Shown here: positions 1-13,106 of the stretch, piece after piece | How the letters are laid out: each line of letters begins with the position of its first letter | How positions within the stretch are numbered: the first letter of the stretch is position 1 | Source: Myrica gale | Taxonomy: Eukaryota > Streptophyta > Magnoliopsida > Fagales > Myricaceae | Assembly (NCBI GenBank): GCA_963930655.1 | Contig: OZ005618.1 | Span: 5,788,001 to 5,852,000 of the forward strand | Reading direction: 5' to 3' | Length of the DNA stretch: 64,000 bases | Notes under the pieces: generated by a model | Database searches by the model: none | Told to the model about the DNA's origin: nothing | The model's input: only the letters and a program-made list of their open reading frames with translations | Made by a program: the position numbers and the translations under genes

Positions 1-664
1 TTTGTCCAACGACAATGGCGGGTGGTGCAATCCTCCACTCCAACATTTTGATTTGGCAGAGCCTGCTTTCCTGCAAATTGCACAGTACCGCTCGGGAATA
101 GTCCCAGTGTCCTTCAGAAGGTGGGCGAATTAAAGTAAAAAACTAAAGTTCTAATTGCCTTAGTAGAAGCCATAATATTTCTCTAGAAAAACTAAAAAGG
201 AATAACCAAAGATTGAGCTTCCATACCCAACCGACAGCATGCCAGCATCCTAACCAGTGAAACATGGCTGGTTTGACAGTTTTTTATATGTTAATTCTTC
301 ATTTACAATCCATAACTAAGATCTCTTTGCTGACTAATTCCCTTGCGCTGGTTATGGCAGAGTGCCCTGTGTGAAGAAAGGAGGAATCAGATTCACCATC
401 AATGGCCACTCTTACTTCAACCTGGTCCTGATCACCAACGTGGGAGGTGCAGGGGATGTCCATTCCGTCTCAGTCAAGGGCTCTAGAACAGGATGGCAAT
501 CGATGTCAAGGAACTGGGGCCAAAACTGGCAGAGCAACTCATACCTCAATGGCCAGAGCCTGTCTTTCCAAGTCACCACCAGTGACGGCAGGACTGTGAC
601 AAGCTTCAACGCGGTGCCTGCTGGTTGGCAGTTTGGTCAGACATTTGCAGGGGCTCAATTTTAG
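1..664 (+). CDS. EXPA: alpha-expansin, 3' part (last two exons)
   Basis: Cell-wall loosening protein, secreted, acting non-hydrolytically on cellulose/xyloglucan contacts. Two exons are visible: 1-120 (reading frame starts at base 2; 5' part is outside the window) and 361-664, separated by a GT-AG intron 121-360. The first exon encodes the end of the N-terminal GH45-like domain with the expansin HFD signature ([13 protein letters not shown]) and IVPVSFRR. The second begins with VPC and contains the C-terminal CBM63-like domain, including [37 protein letters not shown] and the terminal [13 protein letters not shown] with the aromatic residues of the wall-binding face. The stop is at 662-664. 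The sequence is typical of the EXPA rather than EXPB branch. The part seen is intact; the signal peptide and start cannot be seen. Confidence 0.93.
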
Positions 665-2056
665 ATTTTTTTTTTCTTTTCCTCCTGTGATTTGGTAAAA
701 GAGCCAGTGTGTAGTGGAGGTCTGGGAAAGTGGCTCCCTCGATGCTGTGCTGGCTAAAACAGCACCCGCTGGGCCTTTTTTTTTTTTTTTTTCTCTCTAG
801 TTAATGGGTGGGAAAAGCAGCTAAGCTGCGTACCCCGGTATCAAGTCCTCTTCGAAGGGGAGAGTGACAATCGAGCTAACACCCATTGAACCTTTCACAT
901 AATTAGTTTTTGAGATTTCTAGCCCGTTGGATGAAAAAAAAATTGTGTCATCCAAACAGAGTCTACTCATTCATGATATATCATATTTCCCCTTTGTAGT
1001 TACTCTACTCTCCAACATTAATTAGTAATCTGCAAGAACATTCTACTAATCTGCACTCATCTTTATTGTTAAAGTTACACTTAGCCATCATAAATCATTG
1101 CCTCATTTGTAATTTACCTCTCAAATTGTCACTTTTTTTTTTTTGTAATTTAGACCCATACCCGCTTGATAAACTCCAACCAAGAGGAGAGTCCACATTT
1201 CCTTTCTCTATATAAATTATAGGGGTTGTTTGTTTACCAAAATTTTGGGAAATAAGAATTTTTTTAATGTTGAACTTTATCGAGATTTGAGAAAAGTTTG
1301 AAATGTATGTGTAAAAGTTGAAAATTTTGAATTATGTTTGTTTGGTTGAAATTTTTGGGCAAACAAATATTCCCATAAGTAAAATCCTAATGCGAGTCGC
1401 ATAGAGGATGATCACGTTGTACAATTCATTTCGAGACTATTCTTGATCATAAATTTTAGCCCTTAGCGAGCACTTATGCTCCGTTTGTTTCACCGGATCT
1501 TGCTTTCAAAAAAGTATAGTTTTGAATGGTTAGAGAATCTCATAAAATTCAGTCAATCGAAACTTAAAAGTCACATCTTATTTTTAAAAGTGTGACAATA
1601 GGAATCTTTAATGGATCTATGGAAACTTGCATAAAAGATATAAATCTAAGTCCAAAAAGCCCATTCATTTAACTAGTAGGTCTTTTTTTAGACGAAAAGG
1701 TTGATAAAATAGGCTATTATTTCACAAAAGTATAAATGCAGATAAATATTTTTCAACAAAGAGGTATTTATTTTCTTTATTTGCATTAAGATATCACTTG
1801 GTTCATGAATATAAAATTGTTTAGTATTGAGGTAAATGTTAGGTGTAGGTTATGTGGGATTTTTATCCTTTAATTCCTACTTTAATTTTAATTTTTAGTC
1901 ATCACTCTTTTTTTTTCTGACTTTTTTTGGCCATCTGACAGAAATGAGATGAGCATTATTTATTTATTTAAATCAATTGTGCCACGGTTTACAAAAATGC
2001 ACGTATTAATGGGCCAACGTAGCGTCCCATGGCCCGATCAAGCCGATAACGAGATC

Positions 2057-2370
2057 TAGGGCTGCACACAACCGGACCGGATCGGATTGGTCCTAATTTT
2101 TAAAATGCGGTCCGGTCTTTTTTTTAATAAATGTGATCTAGACCGGACCGCATTTATTAAAAAAAAATATATATATATATATATATTAATACAAATTATA
2201 AACTTAAAACGTTTAATTTTAATCTAAACTAAAACTCAATATTTTTATATGCAATTTCTCCCTTTGAAATTAACCTAAATTTTTAAAAAAAATTAAAAAA
2301 ATTAAAATCGGTCTAGACCGACCGGGTTTTCGGTCCGAAAATCGGACCGAAAATTCGGTTTTCAGCCCTA
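2057..2370. mobile_element. hAT-type MITE, ccggacc-rich family, copy 1
   Basis: A 314-bp non-coding element bounded by inverted ends tagggctg...cagcccta. It is flanked by an 8-bp near-identical duplication (acgagatc at 2049-2056, aggagatc at 2371-2378), the size made by hAT transposases. Subterminal blocks are rich in ccggacc/ggtccgg. The AT-rich core shares the blocks cgtttaatttt and gaaattaaccta with the copies at 36787 and 37274. It has no coding capacity, so it must have been moved by a transposase made elsewhere. Confidence 0.8.
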
Positions 2371-2689
2371 AGGAGATCTGCGAACGTCTTCGATATTAGC
2401 AAAAGCCAGAACATGCTTTATAGACGTGTTCTTAAAAAAGTTTCACATATGGTGTTTAGGACTAACCATTTCAAGCTATATTTTTTAAGCCTCTTGTTGA
2501 AATTCTATGTTTTAAATGGCATATGTTTCCTTTTAATTTACAGATTTTTAATTTACAGGTTGAAATTCTAAGTTTTAAAATTATTCGATATAGACACTTT
2601 TTCACTCTCTCTCCTCACTTTTTCATCAATCCCAATAGCTAAAAATTTACTTCTCAAACACAACATTAGATGTATCATGAGATTTTAAC

Positions 2690-2856
2690 GTTTTAGGCAA
2701 ATTTTGAGCACTTGAACCGACCCTACAACTCAAGTATCATTAAGTCAAAGACTTGCATCGCAGGTGGTAGATTGGAACTCATGCCTACCTACTAAATATA
2801 TTAGTTCATGAGTGAAAGTCTGTACTTACAACCATTGAGCTATCAATCTTTGAAAT
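2690..2856 (-). mobile_element. possible tRNA-derived SINE relic
   Basis: On the minus strand, starting near 2850, the text tagctcaatggttgtaag resembles a tRNA/SINE A box. About 50 bases later gagttccaatctacc resembles a B box. No clear poly(A) tail or target duplication is visible, so this is only a resemblance to Pol III promoter spacing. Confidence 0.3.
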
Positions 2857-5062
2857 AATGAGTCTTTTTAGTTTAAAATCGGAATTGGTACAATATCTAA
2901 ATGTACCAACAGCAACGTTTTTGTTTTTTGTTTTTCTAAGCTACAAATACCAACGTTTTTGTGAGAATGATGAGTCTAAAAAAGAGATATTTAAAAATAG
3001 AAGATTTATGTGAGATTAATTTTTATAGATTTAGTCAAAGTTTTTTTTGAGTTATTTTTCATAAAAATTGAGACTAATAATTAAATATAAAATGTTATTG
3101 GAGATTAAAATATTTTATTGTGTAAAAAAATATGTTTATAGTAAAAAATGCTTTTAACATTAAAAAATATATTTTGAACTACGCTAATTAACGTATTAAC
3201 GGCTAAATTAATAAGAACCAAGTATTTTTTTTTCTTAAAATTAAGAACCAAGTAAAATGAGGGGTTCGCGGGCCCCATTGACCGCGGGGGGCCTCCATCA
3301 CTTTTGTTCAGTTCGAACCAATGGATTTTTTTGTGCACGGCAAGTGTTCTTTGTTTTCAAAAACTTAAGACGGGTTGGGATCCGCTCAAATTTGTTGCTC
3401 TAATTGTGTACCTTTTTTCTTTGTTCTTACCAAGGTGTTCGGATCGGATCAATTTATGTATATCTTGATTAATCTCGAAGTATATACACTGTTCGTCTCA
3501 CATAATTAAACAATTATCAACTCTCAACTCTCAACTCTAAAAATTCTAGTGAAATCTTAAAAGATTAGTAGCACCTACGAGATTTTGTACTCAAAACTTT
3601 AGATGAAGCAAATTATTAAGGTCCAAGTCTTAATCATTAGGTCAATTGTTGAGGTTAACTCTAATTGTATACTTTATTTTTTTCGATTTGATTAGAACCC
3701 TCTTAAATTTATTATTTGAATTGGATGGTCTAATTTATAAATAAATATAATTTACTGCCCTTATAATATAGCATTTGGTTATAAAATAATTTTATGTTGG
3801 TGTTAAAAAAAAGGTATATTGGAATTGGTGAATGAGTGATAAAAGTAAAAATAAAATTTTAAAGTGTGTTTGATAAAAATAAAATTTTGTTAAAATTTTA
3901 GTAACCAAACGCTAAATATTTTTTTTATTAATTTTTCGGACAAAGTGGACTTTACAGCATTGGATGCATGCTATGTCTTTTTTCTCTTTGAATTTAATTA
4001 TCTAATTCATCTTAGTCCATTGAAAAATTGCATCATGTATAGAAAGGGAACTTTTTTTTTCCTATTTTCCTAAATCATATAGGTAGAATTATCTAAAATG
4101 AAACGGAACTTAACTGTTTTACCGTTTAAGTATCAAGTAAGTGAGAAGATTTGAACTTATCTTGCAACATAAGTATCAAATAAGTGAGAAGATTTAAACT
4201 CGACCAACTATGAATATGTTTGTTTATCGAAATTTTAGAGAATATTCTCAAAATTTTGAAAATCTTTTGAAGATTGAATTTATTGGAGTTTGTAAAAGTG
4301 AGAAGATTATGTGGACGGCAGGCAGACCCACATTGCTAGATAGCCTATGATTTCTATTTTTTCAAGTATAACTTTTTATTATTTTCACATTAAAACTTTT
4401 GAGTAATTAGTTATTCAAAATTCGGACCCCTTAAAATTGTGTAGGTGGGAGATATTTTCTTCAAATATTGGAGGACAAAAGTTCTTCGCCATTGTATTAT
4501 CATGAAACTTGGGAAGGCGAAAACGACGACGGGTTCCTTCTTAATAATAGCCTCTTAGCTCTCCGTCAATTTCATATAATTTTTCTTCCCACTCAACTCG
4601 CTGACCATCAACGCCAGAGGTCTCGTTTATAAATCACATCTGAGTAAACTATTCCCAATTGCTTTCCACAGAATCTATCTCCCACATTCTCAAAGGTGAC
4701 TTTCTCTCCCGCTGTCTGCCTCTGTAGCAGATCTAGGGCTTCCGTTATGTTCATTTCTGCAAATCTTTGTCCAAATTCCCGGTTTGATTGATTTGCTGTT
4801 GTCCTTGATGTCAGCTTTCTGTCTGTGGCATTCTCGCTGATGAGCTTACTTTTCGTGCGATAGCGTATGTGCGCCGGAGGTACTGATTCGTACATGTTTT
4901 TGCATATGCATAAATATATATGCGTAGGTAAGTGTAATATGTATGTGGTATATGATGTGTATGCAATGCGTATGGGATATTTACTGCGAAGAGTGGGAAT
5001 TGATGGTTTTATAGATCCAGGGAGATTGACGTGAGGCTTGGAGAGAAAGGTGAGCATTCAAG

Positions 5063-8000
5063 ATGAGTGAGAGCCAGAGGTTCCAGCTGGGGACCGTTGG
5101 GGCTTTGGGCTTGTCGGTGGTCTCGTCCGTCTCTATCGTGATTTGTAACAAGGCGCTCATTAGCACGCTTGGTTTCACATTTGGTGAGTAGTAAGTCGTG
5201 TATATTTAGCTTCATAAGCTAGTGCCGAGATCATGGGTTTCCTGATGCAATTAACAGAGAATTTACTATTGGTTCTTTGATCAATAATTCTTCACAAATA
5301 TCAAATTATTTGAATCCATGCCTTGGTCATAGGAGACAAGGCTCGCAATTTTTTAAAACGTAATACTTTTTGGTTTAATGGTTGTTGAGTGTCCTGAAGC
5401 ACCATGTGGATTATTGGTTTTGTATCAGGGCATGGTACTAGAAGTAGTTGGTCATTCTCATAAATGTGGTTGCTCTGAATTGTTACCGTGTCCTCTTTAT
5501 TTGCTTTTCTTCGTTGTATTTGATGTTTAGTGGAAAAAACTGACTTCTGATATGGGATGCTGCAGCAACAACCTTGACAAGCTGGCATCTTCTTGTGACG
5601 TTTTGTTCTCTTCATGTGGCATTATGGATGAAATTTTTCGAACACAAACCGTTTGATCCAAGAGCTGTAATGGGTTTTGGCATACTAAATGGAATTTCCA
5701 TTGGACTTTTAAATCTTAGCTTGGGTTTCAATTCTGTTGGTTTTTACCAGGTAACTACTTTTAACTTATGGTTGAGTATTCTGTCTGTCCAGGATGATTA
5801 TTTGATTTGACTTGTCATTATATGTCAGTCCCTCTCTTAAGTAGAACATTTTTTTTTGTGTTAGGAGAGCTTATGCTTCAAATAGTGCATGTGAGGTGTA
5901 ATGGTATAAGAGTTTTGGTGTACGGAATGTGCATAGGTGCTATGTGATTCATGGAGTCTAAATAACATGGGGTCATTCTTTTTGTATCCAAAGTCTGTTT
6001 GATCTAAAAATTTTGATTCCCATGATATGTACTTTTTAGTTTTACTCGTGCTGTTCAATATTGTTCGCAATATCATGTCCTGCAAAAGTGATCCTTTTTA
6101 TCGCTTGACTTTGTTACCCATTTTCTTAGCTTAAACCTGTCAAACTATTGGTTCATCCATTTTTGGAGCATTGACTTGGCGTGCTGGTTTCTGAACATTA
6201 TTCTCTCTATATTTTGTGTTAGATGACAAAGCTGGCAATTATTCCCTGTACTGTGCTTTTGGAGACTCTTTTCTTTAGGAAGAAATTCAGGCAAGTTGCT
6301 TTCAATCTCGACCTGTAAAGGGATAAATCTACAGCCTATATCTATCAATCTCTGACAGTAGATTTGACAATAAATCTGCTGCCTTTAGTTATGTTCTTTG
6401 AAATGTGTTTATATGACTCATATCTAATTTAAATAGAGCACCATGAGCTACTGCTTTGGATTGATTTTTTGTTCTGTTAACCCAATATCTTTTTATGAAT
6501 ATTAGTAGAGACATGCATGGCTGATAGCTTGAGTACCTTAGTTGCTTATTATATTTTTTAGATGTCTGCTTTTGAAGGTCCTATTTTCAATTCTGAACTT
6601 GTGTCACACTAGCAAAAGTTATGTCTGAAAGCTGCATCTTCCTACTGAATTGGGTTGGCAATGGTGTGCATCAATTTTCAGTTATTTTATCTCTTTTCTT
6701 GAAGTATCCCTGCTTGTTTTCTATATGGTGGTTCGAGTTTCTTTCTTTCTTTTGCAGCCTAATAATGTTTGATCACTTGACATATGCACGTGAGCCTATC
6801 GATATGCTTGCATCTCCTTGATATTTGGCAATTTTGTGAAGTTTCTGTCTGAAATATCTTAAACAGCATCATATGCAAAAGTGTCCGTTGTAAAAAGATG
6901 ATAAATGATCTCACATGAATTCTTAAAGGAAATAAATTCTGGTAAAGGAGGCCTTGTGGTTCCCTTTAGGGGCAGGAGTCTGATACTTGCCTTGGAGTCC
7001 CTGCCAAGAAAGAGCTCTGATTTTGCACAGCACTTTAGTGGTGTATATTGATCATACTGAGTGGGAAGAAAGGATAGGATTTGACCTTTCGGTATAACAG
7101 ATGCTGGTAATGGTATATGAGTGGTAGAGAATACTTTTAGCCCCCCTGTAATGTTGATTTCAGAAGAAAGGAAATAGAAAAAGCTGCTAAATTCATGTTT
7201 TGTGGTTCTTCACACATTTGTATTGATAAATAAAGTAATCATCTAGTGGGTGCTTCAAAAGTTGTCTGGACCAGGGAATTGGTATCAGTGATGATCCTCA
7301 GGATCTTAAAGACAACCTTAGGTGCCAATGAGAAATTTCCATCACTGACAATGCTTAGCACGGTGGAGATGGCCTTTAGAACTAGTTGCTAAGATTCTTT
7401 TAGTAGACACACTGGCTTGAAGGCATTTTCACCCAAGCTAGTGTTGAGTCTTTGGACTAAATTGATGAAGCAAATACCTCTGTCAATGAATGGTTATCTT
7501 AGAGAATAAATATGTGTACAACTTTCACAAGTCTACTAAATTATATCTGTACAGCTTTTAGAAGGCATGCGTTCATGGTTTTCTGGTTATGGTATTTAAT
7601 CCTTCACTAGTCTTCAGTTGAAATCTAAACTAATATCTAATATCTTTATTTTCTTTCCTCTTTTATTTTTATTTTTTTAAATTTGGATGGGAAGTTAGGT
7701 ATCGGTAGCTTGTGCATGACTTCTGACCTATGCATGCCTGCATCTATGATCCTGGGTGTGTACCATTTATGATTTCTTCTTTGATAGTTTATCCATGTGA
7801 AGTGGCTTCTGCTTTCATAACTCCTGTTGGGTGTATCTGCCACGGATGTACGCTATGTTTGTTTAAAAACTGTGTTCTGATGTTTCTTTTGATCTCTAAA
7901 CAGTAGGAGTATCCAATTTTCACTTGTCATCCTTCTTCTTGGTGTTGGAGTTGCAACGGTGACTGATCTTCAGCTTAATACCCTGGGTTCTTTCCTGTCC

Positions 8001-9215
8001 CTGCTTGCAGTTATCACAACATGTGTTGCTCAGATTGTATCCTAAGCTGAAATTACCTTTATGGTGTTCCATGTTTTTTCGTACATACTTTCACATATCT
8101 AGTGAAAAGAAGAGAGAGAGGCACACACACTCGCACTCACACTCACACTCACATGCAGAGACAGGGCGAGAGGGCATATATCTTTCATGTTTGGCCAGAG
8201 CAACGATGCTGTTTTGGATGTAATGCTTGCATGATCCTGCATCTGACAGCTCATATACATTTGACTTAGGACCTGATCTCCTATCATGGTCAACAAAGGT
8301 GCTTTTTTTTTTGTGTAAGAACTTAACCAGTTATTTCAGATGACCAATACGATTCAGAAGAAGTTCAAAGTTTCTTCAACCCAACTCCTCTATCAGTCTT
8401 GCCCCTATCAGGCAATGACCTTGTTCATTATTGGCCCATTTCTGGATGGGCTTTTGACTAATCAAAATGTTTTCGCTTTCAGATATACCCCTCAAGTGCT
8501 GGTAAGAATTGATTGAAACCTTTGATCCAAAAAAAGTGCTCATTTAACTAGTTTCTTTTGCTTCTTCATCTAACTATCCTGTGTATATTTTCTTTATTGC
8601 AGTTCTTCATTGTTCTATCCTGCTTGATTTCCGTCTCTGTAAACTTCAGTACCTTTCTGGTTATTGGAAAGACTTCTCCTGTCACCTATCAGGTCCTAGG
8701 ACATCTGAAAACTTGTCTAGTTTTGGCCTTTGGCTATGTTCTACTTCATGATCCATTTAGCTGGCGCAATATCTTTGGGATTTTGATTGCTGTAGTTGGG
8801 ATGGTACTCTATTCTTACTGTTGCAATCTCGAGAGCCAGCAGAAGGGTAATGAAGCATCTGCACAGTTGGCCCAGGTTGTTTAACTTCTTTTCTTACCTC
8901 ATCTTGTATGTGCAAGGCTTTAATCACATTTCTAGATTATTTCGCAAAAATAATTAGACACCAAAGTGGACCTCTTACCCCCCCCCCCCTCCCTCCCTCA
9001 AAGCCAAAGGAAACTCCACATCAGATGCTTTATACATTCTTCTCCTTAAGTATGCACACATGTTGACCGTGCTAAGCCCTCTTTATGTTTTGCTGTAGGA
9101 GAAAGAAGGCGAATCTGATCCTCTTTTAGGCGTAGAAAATGGAGCTGCTATATTAGGCGATGGCGTTGTACCAAAAGCCCCTGTATGGAATTCAAACAAG
9201 GATCTGCATGCATAA
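5063..9215 (+). CDS. UXT: UDP-xylose transporter-type nucleotide-sugar transporter (NST-KT family)
   Basis: Golgi/ER membrane antiporter of the DMT/TPT superfamily; close plant relatives (UXT1-3) import UDP-xylose into the Golgi lumen in exchange for UMP, feeding xylan and xyloglucan synthesis. Exons: 5063-5183, 5566-5750, 6223-6290, 7904-8036, 8340-8501, 8603-8875, 9099-9215; the phases agree throughout and give 352 codons plus stop. Start at MSESQRFQLGTVGALGL, the first Met before the first membrane helix. Diagnostic segments are SSVSIVICNKALI, NGISIGLLNLSLGFNSVGFY, and TYQVLGHLKTCLVLAFG, which contains the Lys-Thr pair that names the KT group. The cytosolic tail is acidic (EKEGESDPLLG). 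About ten hydrophobic helices are expected for the fold. The exon-3 donor is GC (ttcag|gcaagt at 6290/6291). Substrate is inferred from homology only. Confidence 0.92.
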
Positions 9216-10439
9216 AGCCTTTGCAATCATTAATAATTATTTTTCCCTAGATCAAAAATTGGTAGACAAACAGGTCCAGTGATGGAGATGTCTCTGGCAA
9301 GGTTATCCATGTGTTGCGTACCAACGATATAGGTATCTGAAATTAGAACTGTTCTGGAGCGACTTCTCGGAATTAGAATCGAAAAGAAAAGAAAGAGAAG
9401 AAATAGTGTCTTCTTATATAGCCGTATTGAGTTACTAGTTTTGTATGAATCAGGTGTACACCAGAAGTAATTAATATCAACTGTATACTATTATTTACAA
9501 GGACTGAAATATTTTCATAATTGTTTCCTATTTGTTCTTTTCATAATATCAAGTAAGCCGTTTTGATTTACTTACAAATTTGTTTTTTTCATAAAATCAG
9601 CGGTATACTATTAGATTCAATTTTAAAAATTTTTGATTACTCCTTATAATATCTTTGTACTTAATTATAACCTAATCATTTTATCCTTTTCCACCTTGCT
9701 TTGCTTTTTTTCAATAGTAAATTGAAAGTTCGACGCTCAAGATCATAATTTCGGTGCTCATGATATGGCACTTAATTCTCAATGCTTATCAAGTTATTTT
9801 CACGCTGTTTCTTTTATAAACAAGAAAAATCTTGTACGGTGGGCCTACACGAATCGATACCCACCTAAAGTACAAGCCAACGTTGAAAAGGGAGCCCATT
9901 ACCCACAATTTTTGTGTTGATTACGATTTTTAGTTTTGGGATTAGAGATTTTGGTTTCTTGTTCTGATTTTTTTTTTTTTGTATTGAGTTCGATTTTTAG
10001 TTTTTTTATATTTATTCTGTTTTGATTAGGGATCTGAATTTCAGATTTGGGTAGGGATGTAATTTCTAATTATGTTTTAATTTAGGATTTCGTACTTCCT
10101 ACATTTTTATTTTATTTTATTTCTCTTACGCTTCACGTTATGCCCAGGTACTTTTCAATTTAAGAGTTAATGTGGTTTACATCTTTCAAATCTGATTATT
10201 ATTTGCGTATATAACTACTATTATTTCTGTTTGTGTTCTACTGAGTCTAATTATTTAGATGATTATATTGACATTAGTGACTGATGGGCCATAATTAGGG
10301 CTGTCCAATGGCCGGTCCGACCGGCCAAACCGGTATGTTTGTAGTGTGAACATACCAGACCGGTCCGATCCGGATTGGACGGTTTGGGTCATGACATTTT
10401 GAGCCTTTTTTGGTTTGGGTCCCTACAGATTCAAAAACC

Positions 10440-11112
10440 TTGGGCGATTGATCTAACACATGTACCATGGGCACCCTTACATTAGCAAATTGGCCTCGCC
10501 GACCTGTACCTACGCCAATAAATTGGTCTTGGTAACCTGTGCCCCTACGCCAGCAAATTGTTGATCTCACAGGCCAAGAACATCACTACACCTGAAAAAC
10601 AGATATAACTCCGCAACATCAAAGGCACCTCCACGCCAGAGGACTAGTCTAACTCCAGTGTGCCAAGGGCAGCTCCACACCAGATGATTAGTCTAGTTTA
10701 ACAACACCATAGGTACCCCTTTTTATAACAGTGATTGGACTGAAAAAACCTTGGCTAGCTTAAAGGGGGACTACTCATGGACCATAATATGGCCGGCCAA
10801 GCCCATGGGCACGCCCAAGGCCCTCAGCCCGCGCACATGAGAATTTGTCCCCCTATGCTTTCTAGCTCAACTATTCAAGGACTCATAAAAAGCTCACATT
10901 ATTAAGACTCATCTTAGGGCTCTAATCCCCCCACATATAAATAGGCAAGCACTCCCCTTCATATTTTTTTCAAGCTTTAATTGCTCATATAAATACTCAA
11001 TTCTTCTTGAGATCTGACTTTGGCATCGGAGTCTCCACATCCAATGCCGCCCTCTCTCTGTTCCCTTTCAAGTCTGATCGGTTCTGGCTATTGTTTTTTT
11101 TCGACATCATCA
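10440..11112 (+). mobile_element. probable solo LTR or LTR remnant
   Basis: The stretch contains a TATA-like box (cacatataaataggcaagc near 10932), followed about 100 bases later by gacttTGGCATCGGAG, a motif common in the R/U5 region of plant Ty3/Gypsy LTRs. It ends in a catca terminus before gtaacc. Short direct repeats (tacgcca..aaattg) occur near 10480-10560. No primer-binding site or internal coding region follows, which suggests a solo LTR. A gtaacc hexamer also occurs at 10532-10537, but the internal repeats cross that point, so the left edge is uncertain. Confidence 0.4.
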
Positions 11113-11739
11113 GTAACCATGAATATTACTTGAATGATTAGAAAACTGAATTTTATTTTATTTGCATTGTATATAACTAGTAGGTTAGTAGTTACTATTA
11201 TTTGTTATTTAATCATGTTATTGCTGTGAAGAGTTAAAATAGGATTCAATGTCTATACTTCTTGAAGAATGATTACAAATTTAAAGCGTGGCATGGCAAT
11301 GGAGTGACTATTTGAGCAACAAAAAATATTTTATTTATGTTAAATAGTTTTGATTTTTGTAAGATTATAAGGTTTGAGTATTTTTTATTTTGTTTATGGT
11401 TGAGTTTGTAAAATACAAGGTTGTAGTATGTTCTTTGAATTTTTATTCTCTTTCCAACCACCAAAATGCCTAAAAAAGTGGACACGTTATGATTTTTATT
11501 TTAGCTTTCAACTTGCTAGTTAAGTAGCTACCATTTACTATAGGAAAAAAAGTTATTTTGAGCTTTCAAATTATTAAAATAATTTTTAATAAGGGTCTCA
11601 AGTACCACATTTGATACATTAATTTCAAAAATTAACAAATTTCATTAATTTACACTCTTAAAAAAGACAACTATCAAAACCAAGCCACACGTGTTTTTAA
11701 ATGAGTTATGTGTCACAGTTTTGACCGTTATATTTTATT

Positions 11740-13106
11740 GGAAAAAGTACCCAAATTGTGGTTTCATGTTGTGACAAAATAGTCATTGTAGTTTCAAATT
11801 TAACAAATTAGTCCATGTGGTAAGCAAACTGTTGTACCCTGGTCGCTCCGTCAATCCCCCCATGAAACCATTTACGAAGAACACTGACATGCCAATAATT
11901 TACCACCTGAAAATTGATGAGCTGACAATTTTCACAAGTAGACTGCTGCCTCACGTAATATTTTAAAAAATAAATAAATTTACAGAATGTAAAAAGAAAG
12001 AAAGAAAGATTCGAATGCCCTAAACTTACTCCAAAATCACATGACCTTCACCAAGAAACCTTGGCCCAAGAAAATAGAAGGAAAAATGATAAAAAGAAGC
12101 TCAATGTCAAAATCACTAATAACATTTCAAATCACTAGTAAAGAACAGTGGATTGGTGGCTTACTTGTTTGTGTTTTTTTTTGGTTATTTATTTATAACA
12201 TGAAGTCCTCGAAACAAAATCTTAATTCAACGAAGATCTTGATTTTGACATTGAGCATCTTTTGATCATTTCTTTCTTCTATTTTCTCAGGTAGTCTCTT
12301 TCTGTGTTCTTAACACTACACATTTTCTGTCTTGAGGGGTTCGTATGAGATATTTGGGAGACGAAAAAAGGCATCAAGATTTGGAGGATTTGTGTGATGT
12401 GCGAGAAATTAAAAACGCGAAGGAAAGAGTAGGTGGAGTAGGGGATTTCAGTGATTTGGGGGAAGAGAAGTGGAGGTGAAGGGGGAAGGGAAGTGGAGGT
12501 GGAGAAATCAATTTACAGTGTGAATGAGGGGTTAAGTTTCTCAGTGAAGAGGAAAGTTTCTTGGTGAAGGTAATGTGATTTGAGGGTAAGTTTAGGGCAT
12601 TCGATTTTTTTTAAACGTTTTGTAAATTTATTTATTTTTAAGATATTATGTGAGGTGACATTCCACAAGTGAAAATTTTCAGTTAATCGATGTCCACGCG
12701 GTAAATTATTGACACATCAATATTCTCTGTTAATGATTTTATGGAAGGGATTGATGGAGGGACCACAGTGTAACAGTTTGTTGACCACATGAACTAATTT
12801 GTTCAAGTTAAAACCACAGAGATCATTTGGCACAACGTGAAATCGCAGAGACTGTTTGAGTACTTTTTTGTAAATTTATTTACATATTATGTGAGGTGAT
12901 CACGTGTGAAAATTGTTAGCTCATTAGTGTCTATGTGGTAAATTATTGACACGTCAGTGTTCTCCGTTAATAGTTTCATGGGAGATTGACGGAGAGACCA
13001 TAATGCAACAATTTGCTTACCACAAGGACTAATTTGTTCAATTTAAAATCACAAGGACCATTTTGTCGCGACGTGAAACCACATGGACTGTTTGGGTACT
13101 TTTCCC
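11740..13106. mobile_element. non-autonomous Mutator-like element (MULE) with long TIRs
   Basis: About 1.37 kb with long imperfect terminal inverted repeats. The left arm (about 11740-12060) starts ggaaaaagtaccc; the right arm ends gggtacttttccc. Each arm carries the same text in opposite orientation (gttaatgg, aaattattgacacgtca, gtgaggtgac and relatives). The right side holds the inner part of the arm twice (about 12610-12860 and 12870-13106), so it has a partial tandem duplication. The 9-bp flanks tattttatt (11731-11739) and taacttatt (13107-13115) match at 7 of 9 positions, the MULE duplication length. The centre has no transposase or recognisable captured gene. Confidence 0.7.

Larger units (their letters stand above)
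665..5062. other. intergenic region, expansin to UXT
   Basis: No credible gene. It is AT-rich DNA holding a hAT-type MITE (2057-2370), a possible tRNA-derived SINE (about 2690-2856) and an (AT)n run near 2169-2186. The last 450 bases or so before 5063 are the probable promoter and leader of the transporter gene. Open frames on the minus strand here (for example 4608-5057) show no recognisable domain. Confidence 0.6.

Noticed and set aside
8100..8155. cactcacactcacactcaca tract in transporter intron 4
   Set aside because: Ordinary microsatellite, not a CRISPR-like or other array.
10297..10400. tagggctg start and accggtccgatccgg text resembling the ccggacc MITE family
   Set aside because: The matching right end, family core and 8-bp duplication are absent; it is more likely part of the LTR-like region or a chance short palindrome.
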